A stretch of DNA of 64,000 bases, from positions 13,656,414 through 13,720,413 of the forward strand of contig CM119263.1 in NCBI GenBank assembly GCA_051294375.1, written 5' to 3'. The notes beneath the pieces were generated by a model, which had not been told where the DNA came from, did not search any database, and worked only from the letters and a program-made list of their open reading frames with translations. This document shows positions 48,530 to 59,500 of the stretch, in pieces. The DNA is from Paraspadella gotoi (lineage: Eukaryota; Chaetognatha). Within the stretch, counting starts at the first letter, position 1. Every line of letters starts with the position of its first letter. The position numbers were made by a program, and so were the translations under genes.

Positions 48530-49215
48530 ATTTGCATTATTTTATTTTTTGAACTTGCATTATTTTTATTTTTGAACTTGCATTATTTATTTTTTGAACT
48601 TGCATTATTTTATTTTTTGAACTTGCATTATTTTATTTTTTGAACTTGCATTATTTTATTTTTTAAACTTGCATTATTTTATTTTTTGAACTTTGCATTA
48701 TTTTATTTTTTGAACTTGCATTATTTTATTTTTTTGAACTTGCATTATTTTATTTTTGAACTTGCATTATTTTATTTTTGAACTTGCTATGGTGGACTAA
48801 AATCCGCCAAACCGTTCATCAGCGGCCATTGGTGCCGAAGGCAGTCATTCGCCTCCCAACCCAAAGGTCCCGGGGTTCTAGCCCGGTGGTCGTCTGGCAG
48901 TTAAGAGGGACGGGGCGCTTAACCCGCCTGTAACATGGTGTTACAGCCTGATCCGAAGCTCAGGGACTGATTATATTGAACGGTTCTGTCATTAACACAT
49001 ATCAATAATTACTGTCTCTTCATTGCATTATTTTATTTTTTGAACTTGCATTATTTTATTTTTTGAATTTACATTATTTTATTTTTTGAACTTGTATTAT
49101 TTTATTTTTTGAACTTGTATTATTTTATTTTTTGGACTTTTATTATTTTATTTTTTGGACTTTTATTATTTTATTTTTTGGACTTTTATTATTTTATTTT
49201 TTGGACTTGCATTAT
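48530..49215. repeat. AT-rich 22-23 bp minisatellite
   Basis: The unit is about TTGAACTTGCATTATTTTATTTTT. Roughly a dozen copies occupy 48530-48787. After an interruption, about eight more run from 49021 to 49215, where the unit drifts to TTTTTGGACTTTTATTATTT. Drift within the second block suggests local amplification. Confidence 0.9.
48788..49020. mobile_element. SINE-like block inserted in the minisatellite
   Basis: About 230 bp of non-repetitive, GC-richer sequence interrupts the 22-bp array. It contains CCCGGGGTTCTAGCCCGG, which resembles a degenerate tRNA T-arm / Pol III B box, preceded by a possible A-box-like segment about 50 bp upstream. A tRNA-derived SINE is an inference. Confidence 0.35.
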
Positions 49216-49639
49216 TTTTGATATAGACATCTGCCGGGCAGAAATGGGATCCAGGACCAGGCAACATGCTTCCTTCTTTGGGTTAGGCTTTCGAGTAGAG
49301 GGCCGGAGTGGATTTTGTTTCGAATCCGGTATTGTCGGCTTCCCTTCCCCTTCCCTTCCCATGGTTGTTTTGGCAGTGCGGTGAATGAGAATGAGCCATT
49401 GAGCCAGTTTGGGAGGAGAGAGAGTCGCTAATTAGGCGAGTTTTATTGATGGGATCAAAAACTAAGGATATTCTTTATTAAGTACTATTTCGTTTTGATG
49501 AAAAATAAGCGATAGAAATAGACTTAATAATAGTAATAGTTTAATAGTTTAACGAGTCCGAACTGGTTAAAGAAGGTCCAAGCAGGTTAGTCCTTGTTAA
49601 AACCCATCTGATTTAACTGTTTATTATTATTATTGAGAT

Positions 49640-49745
49640 TTTAGAGAAAACGGGGGTAACTTTACTATTCGACGGCCGCAACCAACCTTGGCTACCGGTC
49701 GGTGGTTTGTTAATCTATTGAATTTTGTTTTCCTTCTAGAGTCGT
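49640..49745. repeat. Inverted partial copy of the 41.8-42.0 kb module
   Basis: The reverse complement of this stretch matches 41910-42005, including the block AAAATTCAATNGATTAAC, CACCGACCGGTAG and AAGGTTGGTTGCGG. It lies about 150 bp upstream of the ETFDH start codon, in the leader or promoter region. Confidence 0.6.
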
Positions 49746-49897
49746 CTGTTTGCGCAGTAATACAAACTTTTTTTCTTAATATCAAAATGTATACTATTTG
49801 AAAAAAAATGTTTCAAGACTCAGATTTTCGAGTTTTCGTTTAATCAAATAAATCTTAATATTATTTTTAGGTTTTAATGTAATCTGGAGTTGACATC

Positions 49898-52800
49898 ATG
49901 GCTTTCAACTTCAAAACATTTTCGAACGTTACTAAACTTTCATATTTATTATCACCGCATGGGCACATATTTCCGAAAAGGGTTAAGCTTAATGAGCAGT
50001 TCTTTCGAAATGAAAGTAGTACAAAACTTACTACGCATTATACGATACATCCAAGAGATAAGGATCCAAGATGGGCTGATGTTGATATGACTCGGTAAGG
50101 GTTTACCCATAACGTCTTAAAATTTTGAGAACATACCCATTTATAACCCAATATTATCTATTTTAGGTTTGAAGATGTGGCCGACGTTGTCATTGTTGGA
50201 GGAGGACCGTCTGGACTTTCAGCATCAATTCGCTTAGCTCAGTTGGCTCAAGAACATGAGAAAGAGCTACGAATTATATTATTAGAAAAAGGGCCATATA
50301 TCGGCGCTCACACCCTTTCTGGGGCTTGCATTGAAACGAAAGCTTTGGATGAACTTATTCCAGATTGGAAAGAAAAAGACGCACCTCTAGATACACCAGT
50401 CACTGAAGACAAATTTTATATTCTGACTAGGAAATGGCGGATACCGCTTCCAATTCTGAAATTCTTTCCTATGTACAATCACGGGAATTACATCGTAAGG
50501 TTAGGCAAATTTGTTGAATGGCTTGGTGCACAGGCTGAAGAGCTTGGAGTTGAAGTATATCCTGGTTTTGCGGCGTCTGAAATTTTATACAACAGTGACG
50601 GTAGCGTAAAAGGTAATAAAGAAAACTTTTTATAAAGATTATTTTTTATAATGATTATTTATTTTAGGGGTTGCCACCAATGATGTGGGCATTCGCAAGG
50701 ATGGATCTCCTTCAGAAAATTTCGAAAGAGGAATGGAATTTCATGCAAAACACACAATATTTAGCGAAGGATGCCACGGTCATCTTACCAAGCAACTTTT
50801 TGAAAAATTTAATTTGCGTAAAAAGTGTTCGCCTCAATCTTATGGCATTGGACTGAAGGTAAGTTTAGGATAAGGATGTTTAGGATTATTTAAAATATAA
50901 TTAGACTTGCTTATCTTAATATTTAAGGAAGTTTGGAAAATTCCTAAAGAAAAGCATCATCCAGGGAAAATTGAGCACACAATTGGATGGCCGCTTGACA
51001 TACATACCTACGGAGGTTCATTTTTGTATCATCTTCAAGAAGACGAACCAATTATTGCCATCGGATTTGTCGTTGGACTCGATTATACAAATCCATATAT
51101 GAGCCCTTATCGTGAATTTCAGAGATTCAAGCATCATCCTTCAATTGCTAAAATTTTAGAAGGAGGTTTGTGCTTTCAGAAATATTAATACATGGTGACT
51201 ATTTTACCAGCAGATCCCGACTCTATAATTCACTTTGTCGGTCCGCCGGTTCGCCCCCTCAATATTGTCGGGCAATCACTTACATCATGTCAGAACATCG
51301 AATTATGATAAATTATGCAAAAAAAATGTCCGTCCGTCTGTCTGTCCATCCGTCCGTCCCACCTTAGCAAAATGCTCCAATAACTCGTGATTGGGTGGTT
51401 GGATTGAATGAAATTTTGTGTGTGGGTAGGAACGTGTGTGATGAAGCTGGATATAAAGTTTCGATGGAATCGTGCGAGTGGAAATAAGTTTAAATGGAAA
51501 AAACATAAGTCGCATTTACTAAAATCTTTTTACTTATTTTAACAAGTAATTATTCTAATTAATCATAATTGGATGGATAGATTGAGTTGAAATTTTGTGT
51601 GGGTAGGAAAGTGTGTGAAGAAGCTAGATATAAAGTTTGACGGAATCGTGCCAGTGGAAATGAGTTTAAATGGAAAAAACATAAGTCACATTTACTTGAA
51701 TCTTTATTATTTATGATTACTAATAAATGTTTTAATTAATTAATTAATGTGAAAAAATTCAGAATTCGGAATGCGGGTTCCGCCTTGTATGCACATCAAG
51801 TAATGTTTTTCAAAGTTAACTATCATTTACTTTGCACAATTTGTAATTTTTTTCAGCATAAAAAAAGCATTTTAAAATTATTTTAATATATAATGAATGA
51901 TAAAGTTGAACATATTTTATAATATAAGAACAATTAGGGGCAAGCTAAAATTTTACTATTTTTATCTCCGTTTTTTTTTTCGCCGAAACGCATTTTTTAT
52001 TGCTTGTTTGAATGAGCTATCTAATGCTGTAATAAATTATAATTAAAACTTTTTATAAGCATCATAAGTTATATGCTATGTCATCCAATATCCCTCTTTT
52101 GGCTTTTTCAATGTAGGAGAACGAGTTGGCTATGGAGCACGAGCGCTTAACGAAGGCGGATTTCAGTCCATACCCAAGCTGTCTTTTCCTGGCGGGAGTC
52201 TTATTGGTTGTGCCCCAGGATTTTTGAATGTACCTAAAATTAAAGGAACCCACACGGCAATGAAGTCAGGAATAGTTGCTGCCGAGACAATATTCAAAGC
52301 TTTGACTGATGAGAGTAGAACCAACAACACGGAAGGAGTTTTTGTGCCTGGTAAAATAATAAAATTGTTTTTAGCCGGATCTGCATATTGCAGATTCCGG
52401 CTATACGATTCACTTTGTCTGTCCGTCGATCGGTAAGTTACTTAAAATATTAAATTATGCAAAAAACCGATGTCCGTCTGTCTGTCCGTCCCAACCCAGC
52501 TTTAAGTTATAATCAACCATCGCTGTTTTTTTTTCAAAGAGTACGAAGAAAAACTGAAGAAGAGTTGGGTCTGGTCCGAACTGATGGCAGTGAGAAACGT
52601 GCGTCCATCTTTCCACAACCCTTTGGGGATGTGGGGTGGCCTGTTATACACAGGGTTATTTTACATTATCGGAAGAGGAAAGGAGCCTTGGACCTTATCC
52701 CATGGAAAACCTGATTACGAACGACTCAAGCCGGCCAGGGAGAGCATTCCCATCGAGTATCCAAAACCTGATGGGAAATTAAGCTTCGAATTGTTAGGTA

Positions 52801-53163
52801 TATCAATTATCCACGTACTTTTAGGACTATTTGGGCGTTGTACCTTAAAACTTTAGATCCTGACTAGATTCCGTTGGCCTTACGGCAACCAACCACAATC
52901 ATGATCAGCCTGCTCACCTAACACTGAAGAATGATGATATTCCTTTGCTACATAATTTTCCCGATTTTGACGGACCTGAGGGTCGCTTTTGTCCGGCCGG
53001 AGTTTACGAATTCGTTCCGGATGAACAGGGCGATGGCGTTCGTCTTCAGATAAACGCTCAAAATTGCATCCATTGCAAAACCTGTGATATTAAATGTCCT
53101 TCACAAAATATCAACTGGGTTTGCCCTCAAGGGGGCGAAGGCCCCAGTTATTCGGGCATGTGA
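49898..53163 (+). CDS. ETFDH: Electron transfer flavoprotein-ubiquinone oxidoreductase (ETF-QO)
   Basis: Inner mitochondrial membrane flavo-iron-sulfur enzyme that passes electrons from reduced ETF (fatty acid, amino acid and choline oxidation) to ubiquinone. Seven coding exons: 49898-50094, 50167-50612, 50668-50858, 50928-51165, 52117-52350, 52540-52797, 52868-53163. All phases agree and the product is 619 residues (human 617). Residues 1 to about 45 look like a mitochondrial targeting peptide. [13 protein letters not shown] precedes the FAD-binding motif [15 protein letters not shown] (residues 72-86). [45 protein letters not shown] and [18 protein letters not shown] are diagnostic. The 4Fe-4S ligands are Cys563 (FCPAGVYEF) and Cys588/591/594 (CIHCKTC). 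Cys598 and Cys607 are extra relative to the residues I recall in human (Asp and Val). An acceptor at 49870 implies a noncoding 5' exon. AATAAA occurs at 53238 and 53250. Introns 4 and 5 are enlarged by a repeat family. Confidence 0.97.
51210..51540 (+). repeat. Hairpin plus GTCN-repeat element, copy 3, in ETFDH intron 4
   Basis: Only the 3' stem strand (GCAGATCCCGACT) is present, followed by CTATAATTCACTTTGTCGG, a GTCN run and AAAATGCTCCAATAACTCGTG. The 5' hairpin arm appears to be lost. The following 3' sequence is itself tandemly repeated. Confidence 0.6.
51385..51705 (+). repeat. Tandem duplication of about 160 bp in ETFDH intron 4
   Basis: Two copies (about 51385-51530 and 51560-51705) share GAAATTTTGTGTG, GTAGGAA.GTGTGTGA.GAAGCT, ATAAAGTTT and AAATGGAAAAAACATAAGTC with scattered changes. 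Confidence 0.75.
52373..52540 (+). repeat. Hairpin plus GTCN-repeat element, copy 4, in ETFDH intron 5
   Basis: A 30-nt hairpin (52373-52402, AGCCGGATCTGCA pairing with TGCAGATTCCGGCT) is followed by ATACGATTCACTTTGTCTG and a GTCN run. It accounts for most of the intron; other ETFDH introns apart from intron 4 are about 55-72 bp. Confidence 0.7.
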
Positions 53164-53237
53164 TGCTATGTGATCTTCTGATTATTACACAACAGGTGAA
53201 GATGTGTATACTAGAGCGTAGTGAAAGTCATGTATGA

Positions 53238-53255
53238 AATAAAGATACAAATAAA
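53238..53255 (+). other. ETFDH polyadenylation signals
   Basis: Two AATAAA hexamers (53238-53243 and 53250-53255) lie 75-90 bases after the stop codon, predicting a very short 3' UTR. Confidence 0.6.
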
Positions 53256-53693
53256 CATTAATTCATAAAAAATAAAATTTCAAATTTTTGTAGTAGGCTA
53301 TATATTTACATACTATATTTCATATATAAAAAAAAAATTTTAACCTTAAAATATCTTAAAGAATTTTTTAAAACTTTTAAAATTTTTTTAAACTTATATT
53401 TCTTTTTATCAACTTTTTATCAACAATTTATATTTGCAAAAAAATTTAAATTTTTATAATTTATATTTAAATATAGCCTAATGCGAAAATTTTTATATAA
53501 ATTTTATACCTTAATGTTCATTATTAGTATGTTGTTCATTCCTCAATTTTAGAATTTTTACCCCGCTTTAGTGTATACTGCTGTGGAAGGAAGCATTATA
53601 ATAGTTACTATTTAATTCTGGAGATATCAAAATTTTATTGAAATGCACTTTCAAGAAAATTTTCGTCTTTAAGTTGCAGGTAAGCAATTTTTA
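53256..53693. other. ETFDH downstream spacer
   Basis: Very AT-rich, no gene; ends at the inverted-repeat element. Confidence 0.65.
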
Positions 53694-54489
53694 TATAGGG
53701 TAGTGCCGGGTAAAACGGGACACTTTTGTAAGTAATCACATTTTTCGCTTAAAAAATTTATTTTTAAAAACAAATTTTCTGGTGATATATCTAGGAATCT
53801 ATATATTATATATCTATCTGCTACAGGAAGTTATAAAAATAAATTTTAAAATATAAACTAAAATACTAATTAAAATAAGTTGTTTTCTTCTTGAATTAAT
53901 GTTTTTAATATTTTATCTGTAACATTTTAAACAATTTAAATTTTGTTCCATTTTAATAAAATTGGTAGTATAAGCTATACATAATTATCCATTTATTCTA
54001 TTTTATGGTATTTTTACTGGTGTAGAGTACATTTATTAGCAATGATACAATATTAGAGATGTTGTTACAATGAGAGATCGTGAGAGAACTAAACTAAACT
54101 ATTTTTTATTATTAAGTTTTTACAAATCCACTGAAAAAGCCCCAAGTTACTTGCAGACATGTAAAAAAAGTAACATTTTTTTAGTAATGCTCTTAATAGT
54201 AAGTAAAAATCAGTTGTCTCCTCTATAATTTATTAAAATTCCGTAGTCATATTATAACAAATGTGACTGTGACTGAGGCTTTAAAACGACTATTCAAAGA
54301 CAAAATTTGAAAAGCTTTTTTAAAATTGCTGAAGCAGCAGTGCAATGCAATACTGTAACTCTTTATATGTAAAGACAAGTTGATGGAATATTTAATGCAC
54401 CAGTAATAAATAATTATTCTTGTTCCTTACTTAAATATTTTATTTCATTTTATTTTTCAGTGTTCTGAATTACCCCGCACTACCCTATT
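53694..54489. mobile_element. Short inverted-repeat DNA transposon (MITE), pogo/mariner-like
   Basis: The ends are near-perfect inverted repeats of about 28 bp. The left begins TAGGGTAGTGCCGGGTAAAA at 53696 and the right is TAGGGTAGTGCGGGGTAA read inward from 54487. Each end is a TA next to GGGTAG, consistent with a TA target duplication. The interior is AT-rich, with no transposase frame. It sits in the tail-to-tail gap between ETFDH and the RMDN-like gene. Superfamily is inferred from the TA and TIR style. Confidence 0.7.
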
Positions 54490-54868
54490 CATTATTCTTT
54501 TCCATTTTATTATGAGATATATGATATATTTTTCTTTTAGAAAACCGCCGAATCCACATAAATTCTACTTATAATTATTATGACCATCGTATTCTAACGT
54601 TTGCGGCGGACCGGAAAATAGGAGTAAATCAGTGATAATATTTTCTGCTCTTGCTCTTCTTTGCACTGTTCTGAAACGATTTTATTTCTTCAGAAAATTC
54701 CTCATAAGCCTGTTTGTTGACTACGTTAAGCGTTGTGATTGTGCTTAAAATATTGTCTTCATCAAAGTTGGTTCTCATGATAAATATATTTTATAAAATT
54801 CGAAGTCTTATTTCATTAAACACTTTCTTAATAGCAAAGTTCACAAATCGTCCCTGAAGTAGTTAGCT
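54490..54868 (-). other. 3' flank of the RMDN-like gene
   Basis: AT-rich; TTTATT at 54681 is a possible poly(A) signal for the RMDN-like gene, about 185 bases after its stop. Confidence 0.4.
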
Positions 54869-56424
54869 TCATTTGGATCTCTTCTCGAGCTCTTCGTTGA
54901 TCTTCTGCATGAGCTCTCGCGATTGTCTCGCGGCGGCCTTCTCGTCGGCAAATCGCGCAACACTGGATCGGTTTTGCGCCATTACGGTGAACTTTTTTGC
55001 CTCCGCCAAGTCGCCCAAGGCATACTTTGACTATTGAGAGATTTTTTTTTAAATTTCCTGTGCTTGTTTCTGTATTACTCCTTAAAATGTAACCTGTGCC
55101 ATAAGGTTGATAGACTGGATATCCGTTGGATTGACAGTTACGGCACGACGAGCGAATCGACTAACGGATCTCCACGTTTCTTTCGATTCTTCGGGATCCT
55201 TTAGGTTAAAAAACAATTGTTCCTAATCGTAGCCGCTTCGGGTCAAGTCAGGTCCGGTAATGAAACTAACATACAAATTTTCGCGAGTTTAAAAATTAAA
55301 CCTGTTTAGATTGGCTGTCTTCCGAACTGAAGAAGGAGAAGGCAAAAGTTGGGCGTTTTACTTCTGCGTTGACCGTTTTGGCTTTTTCAAAATGAATCTC
55401 GGCCAATGCAAAGTTGGCTAAGAAGTTTTGTTTGTCCTCTTTCAGCGCTGCCGTCAAGTGCTGTTCTGCGGCCTGTAAAAATGATTATTCTAAAAAAACA
55501 AAATATTTCCTCCTGAAACCGTTTTCCAGAAAAAATGAAAATTTAGAAAATTCGAGCAAAAGCAAGAAATATTAATATAAAAAGGGAATCAAAAGCACAA
55601 TGTGCGAAAAAAGGATACAATATTTCTATCAATCAATCAGTCAATTAACAGATTTCGTCTGGACCGTACTCCAGTATATAACATAAGATTTTCGCCTAGT
55701 TTGGAATTCTCATCGTTTTGCTTTAAGTGACTCTAACTACCTCTAAGTGACTACCTCTAAATATTTCACTCTCTCTGTGTCTTCTTTCTTCTTTCCCTTG
55801 TTGTGCAGGACGATGGCGTAGAGTGAATGAAGGTTCGCCTTGAGGATGGGGTCGCTGATTTTAAGTTGCATCGCTTTGCCGATGTAAAGCAAAGCTTCGT
55901 CGTTGAGGGCCCTCTGACGCCCGGAAAGAGGACTCGCGAGGCCTGGCCATTAATAACTTAACAATCGTCGTAACCCATTTAAAAAAAATAATTTTTTTGC
56001 CTTCTTACTAAGTTTGTAAGTTGCCCGGGCCAAATGGAAAAGCAACTTCGGATCGTTAGATGTGTCGGGATTTTGGTTGAGTAATTCGTAAATCTCCGTC
56101 AAATGACCGTATTCGTAGTGATTTTCCAAACGAGTTTCGAGATCCACTTCTTCTTTTCTGAAATAAAAAAAGCGGAGTTAACAGTAAAGCCTAACCTTCA
56201 TTTTCATCCCCCTTCCTGTCAGACTACATGTTGAAGTTCGGCGGAGGTCGACAGCTACACTTGGCCGTTGTGATAAGACAAGAGCTCCGGATAGATTTAG
56301 GCCGAGCCCAGTAGGTAAGAATCATGGCGGTGGAAGCGACGACGCCTCCGGTTGCTGCAATGGCGGCCGACCCGAGCCCGTACGTCGCCGCCCGCAACAG
56401 TGCTCTCGAGACGAACGACGACAT
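54869..56424 (-). CDS. RMDN1-like protein (regulator of microtubule dynamics family)
   Basis: A divergent member of the RMDN (FAM82) family, whose members are TPR-like proteins associated with mitochondria, ER contacts or microtubules. Six coding exons in order: 56424-56261, 56157-56009, 55942-55755, 55472-55302, 55222-55094, 55030-54869. They give a continuous frame of 320 residues (human RMDN1 314). Residues about 12-40 form a Gly/Ala-rich membrane segment, followed by a Cys-containing linker. TTAKKEEVDLETRLE joins exons 1 and 2 and resembles the family's ATAKVEEILE. LLFHLARATYKLS is the best family motif. NLHSLYAIVLHNKG and ALAEIHFEKAK follow, and the C-terminus is a charged helix (ARQSRELMQKINEELEKRSK). 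The exon 1 donor is the weak AA/GTGTAG; without it the frame runs into a stop at 56224, giving a 66-residue peptide. TTTATT at 54681 could be its poly(A) signal. Family assignment is good; the subtype is uncertain. Confidence 0.75.
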
Positions 56425-56523
56425 ATTGCGTTTTTTTCGCAACCGGAAAGAACTTTTTAAAAAATTAAAAAAACTTAAAATACTTAAGGAAAGAAGCGGA
56501 AGACGGTAGTGGTCTTGTTTAAG

Positions 56524-59500
56524 GACGTGTTGTTATTTTCGTTAAGTGGGAATCTGTGAATAAATTTTCTACCGCATGTGAGATGAACTATGTTTGACCA
56601 CATTTTCGAAAGTCTTTCTTTATCGCAAACCAGTTCACCATGTCTAATTTACGTCATGAGTTCAACTTTTACCAAGGACTTACTCTAAATTTAATCTTTA
56701 TTTTATCTGTTTTTAACAAGAAGCAAACTAGAACGATGTCGTTTAACAATTCATATTAAACCGACTACGGAGCCAGCTGGTCAGAACATAAGTCATCTGC
56801 GACAAATCTACTAGAATTGCATCTTGAATTACGTCTATTATATCTAGCTCCTATTTTTTCAAAAACAAAGTCTTTTTTTCATATGGGTTTATTGGAAAAA
56901 GTTGTTTTATTTACAGCAGTTTATGTGCCAGCAACTGTGTTTACAAATGTTTTAAAATAAATAACGTGGCTTCATTAAAACACATACAATAGTGATGTTC
57001 ATCTTGGTCAATGAACAGGGACGTAGTAATACAATTAATAGAAAGCTACACAACTGTTTCCATATACAGCTGCAGATAAATTTATGATTGTTTGGGAAAG
57101 GATCCCTTCCACCTTACAATATTCCATTTATTAGTTTCCAATTTTTCTACTTGAAAAGCCTTTCTTAGAACTGTACTCACAACAGTACTAGAGAGGTAAG
57201 ACTCAGCTTAATTGTAATACAATAATGAAGTAGCAGGAACGTTTTAAGTAGCAGTTAGTACACGGTTGTCATCATAATAGCCTTGGTTCAGCATTGCTCT
57301 ACCTTTGATATATCTTGCACGTAAAGTATAATTTATCCACCTAAATTTTAAAATTATGTGGGTTCCTTGAAGTCAGCACCAAGTCAGCCACGACGCCTTA
57401 TTTCAGAATGATCTAAACTCAAATAAAATCATCAACCTTTTCAAAACATGTAGAACTTAAAATTTTTAAACTATTTGTTGAAAAAAAAATAAATGGATTA
57501 AAAAAAATATATATTGGTAAAAAAAGAGCAGGTTGCTTCAAATAATCCGTTTTCAAAATTGATACACTATCTCAAAAGATCAGCTCGTTCTTTTGAGACA
57601 TGCATTTCTACATACCCAAGTCTGTGACGTTTCAATTTTATTTTTAATTTTACTGTAAATGAAAATCGGATTTTTGAAGATTGACTAGGAATTAGCACCT
57701 TTAACCTTTGCTTTAATCGTAAAAAGCAACTTGTATCCAGTTTAGTAACATACTGGATATGCTTTTATTGTAGGATTAAGCATTAAAATGGAACTTTGAT
57801 ATTTTATACATGATCTAAAAAGGTGATGGTTTTTTTGAGTAAAAACTAATTCATAATGATAGTTCTGACTTTTTGGTAATCAAATGATAAGAGCTAGCCA
57901 ATTCAAAATTGTCAAGTACTACAAAAAACCTACTCTTACATTTTTTTTCAGAAAAAGCAGAATTGGGGGGAGATGGGTAAAGAAGTTATGGAAGCTTTAA
58001 GCATAAGATGATATTAAACGTTCTATGGCACTTAACAAACCTTTACAAAGAACATTTAAGTAGTTCTGGGTTTTGTTTTCATCTTGCACAATATCATGCA
58101 ATTATAGGCGTAAATTATATTTTAGAGAAATTTTGATAACAGCACACATATTTTATAAAAGCAGAATGGGTAAACACATTTCACTCTGCTCAAAATCAAA
58201 TTCAAGCATACTACATGAACATACAAATACAAATACGGAGAGTACATAAAAATGCTTTTGTTCTTTTTTCCTTACTTGCATAATAAAATATTATGATAAA
58301 ATCACAGTCTTCTTGCGTTTGCAAATCACGGCAGCTCATCCATTGCCTAATTGCTAGACAATAAGACAGTAATTCAGCAAACAGCAAAGTTAACAGTGAT
58401 GTTTTTAAACTATGAAAACGTTTATTGTTAATCCACACCATGTTGAACTTTTTTTATTAATTGAAACTCGTTCAATTTGTACAAAAAATTAAATATAAAA
58501 AGGTTTTGTGACTTGAAAGCAGTTATGATACCCTTTACCATCAAATGTGAAAAAGAGAAGCTACAGTTGTGTCTTATCGCAAAGCATTACTTTCACATGA
58601 GCATATATTAATACTGTTTGAAACCAAGTTTTGTCTATTTAACTCATATTTATTTAGAGGATATTTTAAATGTAATATTGAGCTAAAATTTTCCAAGACC
58701 ATTTACCATTTTCAACTTTCTTCAACGCAGAAAAATCTGAAAGGGTGGAAATGCATGTTTCAGTTGAAAACGTCTTTATGAAGAAAGTTGGCAACTTTTT
58801 AATTAAAAAAAACGCACTATGAATTAAGCTCATCGTGACAGTAAATAAGATTAGTAACCAGATGGAAAGAAAAAAATAAGGCACCAGTGTCAAAGATATA
58901 AAAAATTACTAATTACAATTATAGACTACCATTGCATTGATTTTTCTGTCGTGTTCAGTTTCATTACTCTTACCCTTATCCCCTATAACATGTCTTATAT
59001 TGACACACGTGTAAAAATCCTTAATTCTGCTTTCATCACTCCTTAGTGCAACAACAATTGTACCTTGCTTTGGAGGCAAGTGGTTGACGCGATGACGAGA
59101 CTAATTATGGGTTATTTAATAAAATAGTTATTGTTATATATTGATAAAGCAGCATGGAAAAAGCTGAGCTAAAAAGCAAGGTAATGCTTAAGAGCAATTC
59201 TAAAAAAAAATTTTTTTTTTTTGGTTTTTTGCCATCAGAATATATAAATCTTGAATTTTACTGAAAATTATGCACCATTCTGCCAGACTTTGACAGTGGA
59301 AGACAGGGAAATCAATGAGTCACTAGGCCAATTTGCCTTTTAATATTTTCTCAGAAAATGCCATCAATAATTACTTGAAATTTGTAGCGCATTTTTCACA
59401 CAAAAACACAGTGAACGCCTTCTTCAGCAAGGTTTTTAAATAGCTTTTAAAGGTGACCGTTCTTGTAACCTCGTTCGATGTAACTTGTTGAGGGTTATTA

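Noticed and set aside
48530-49215. Regular repeats as a CRISPR array
   Set aside because: The units are contiguous, without spacers, and the genome is eukaryotic.
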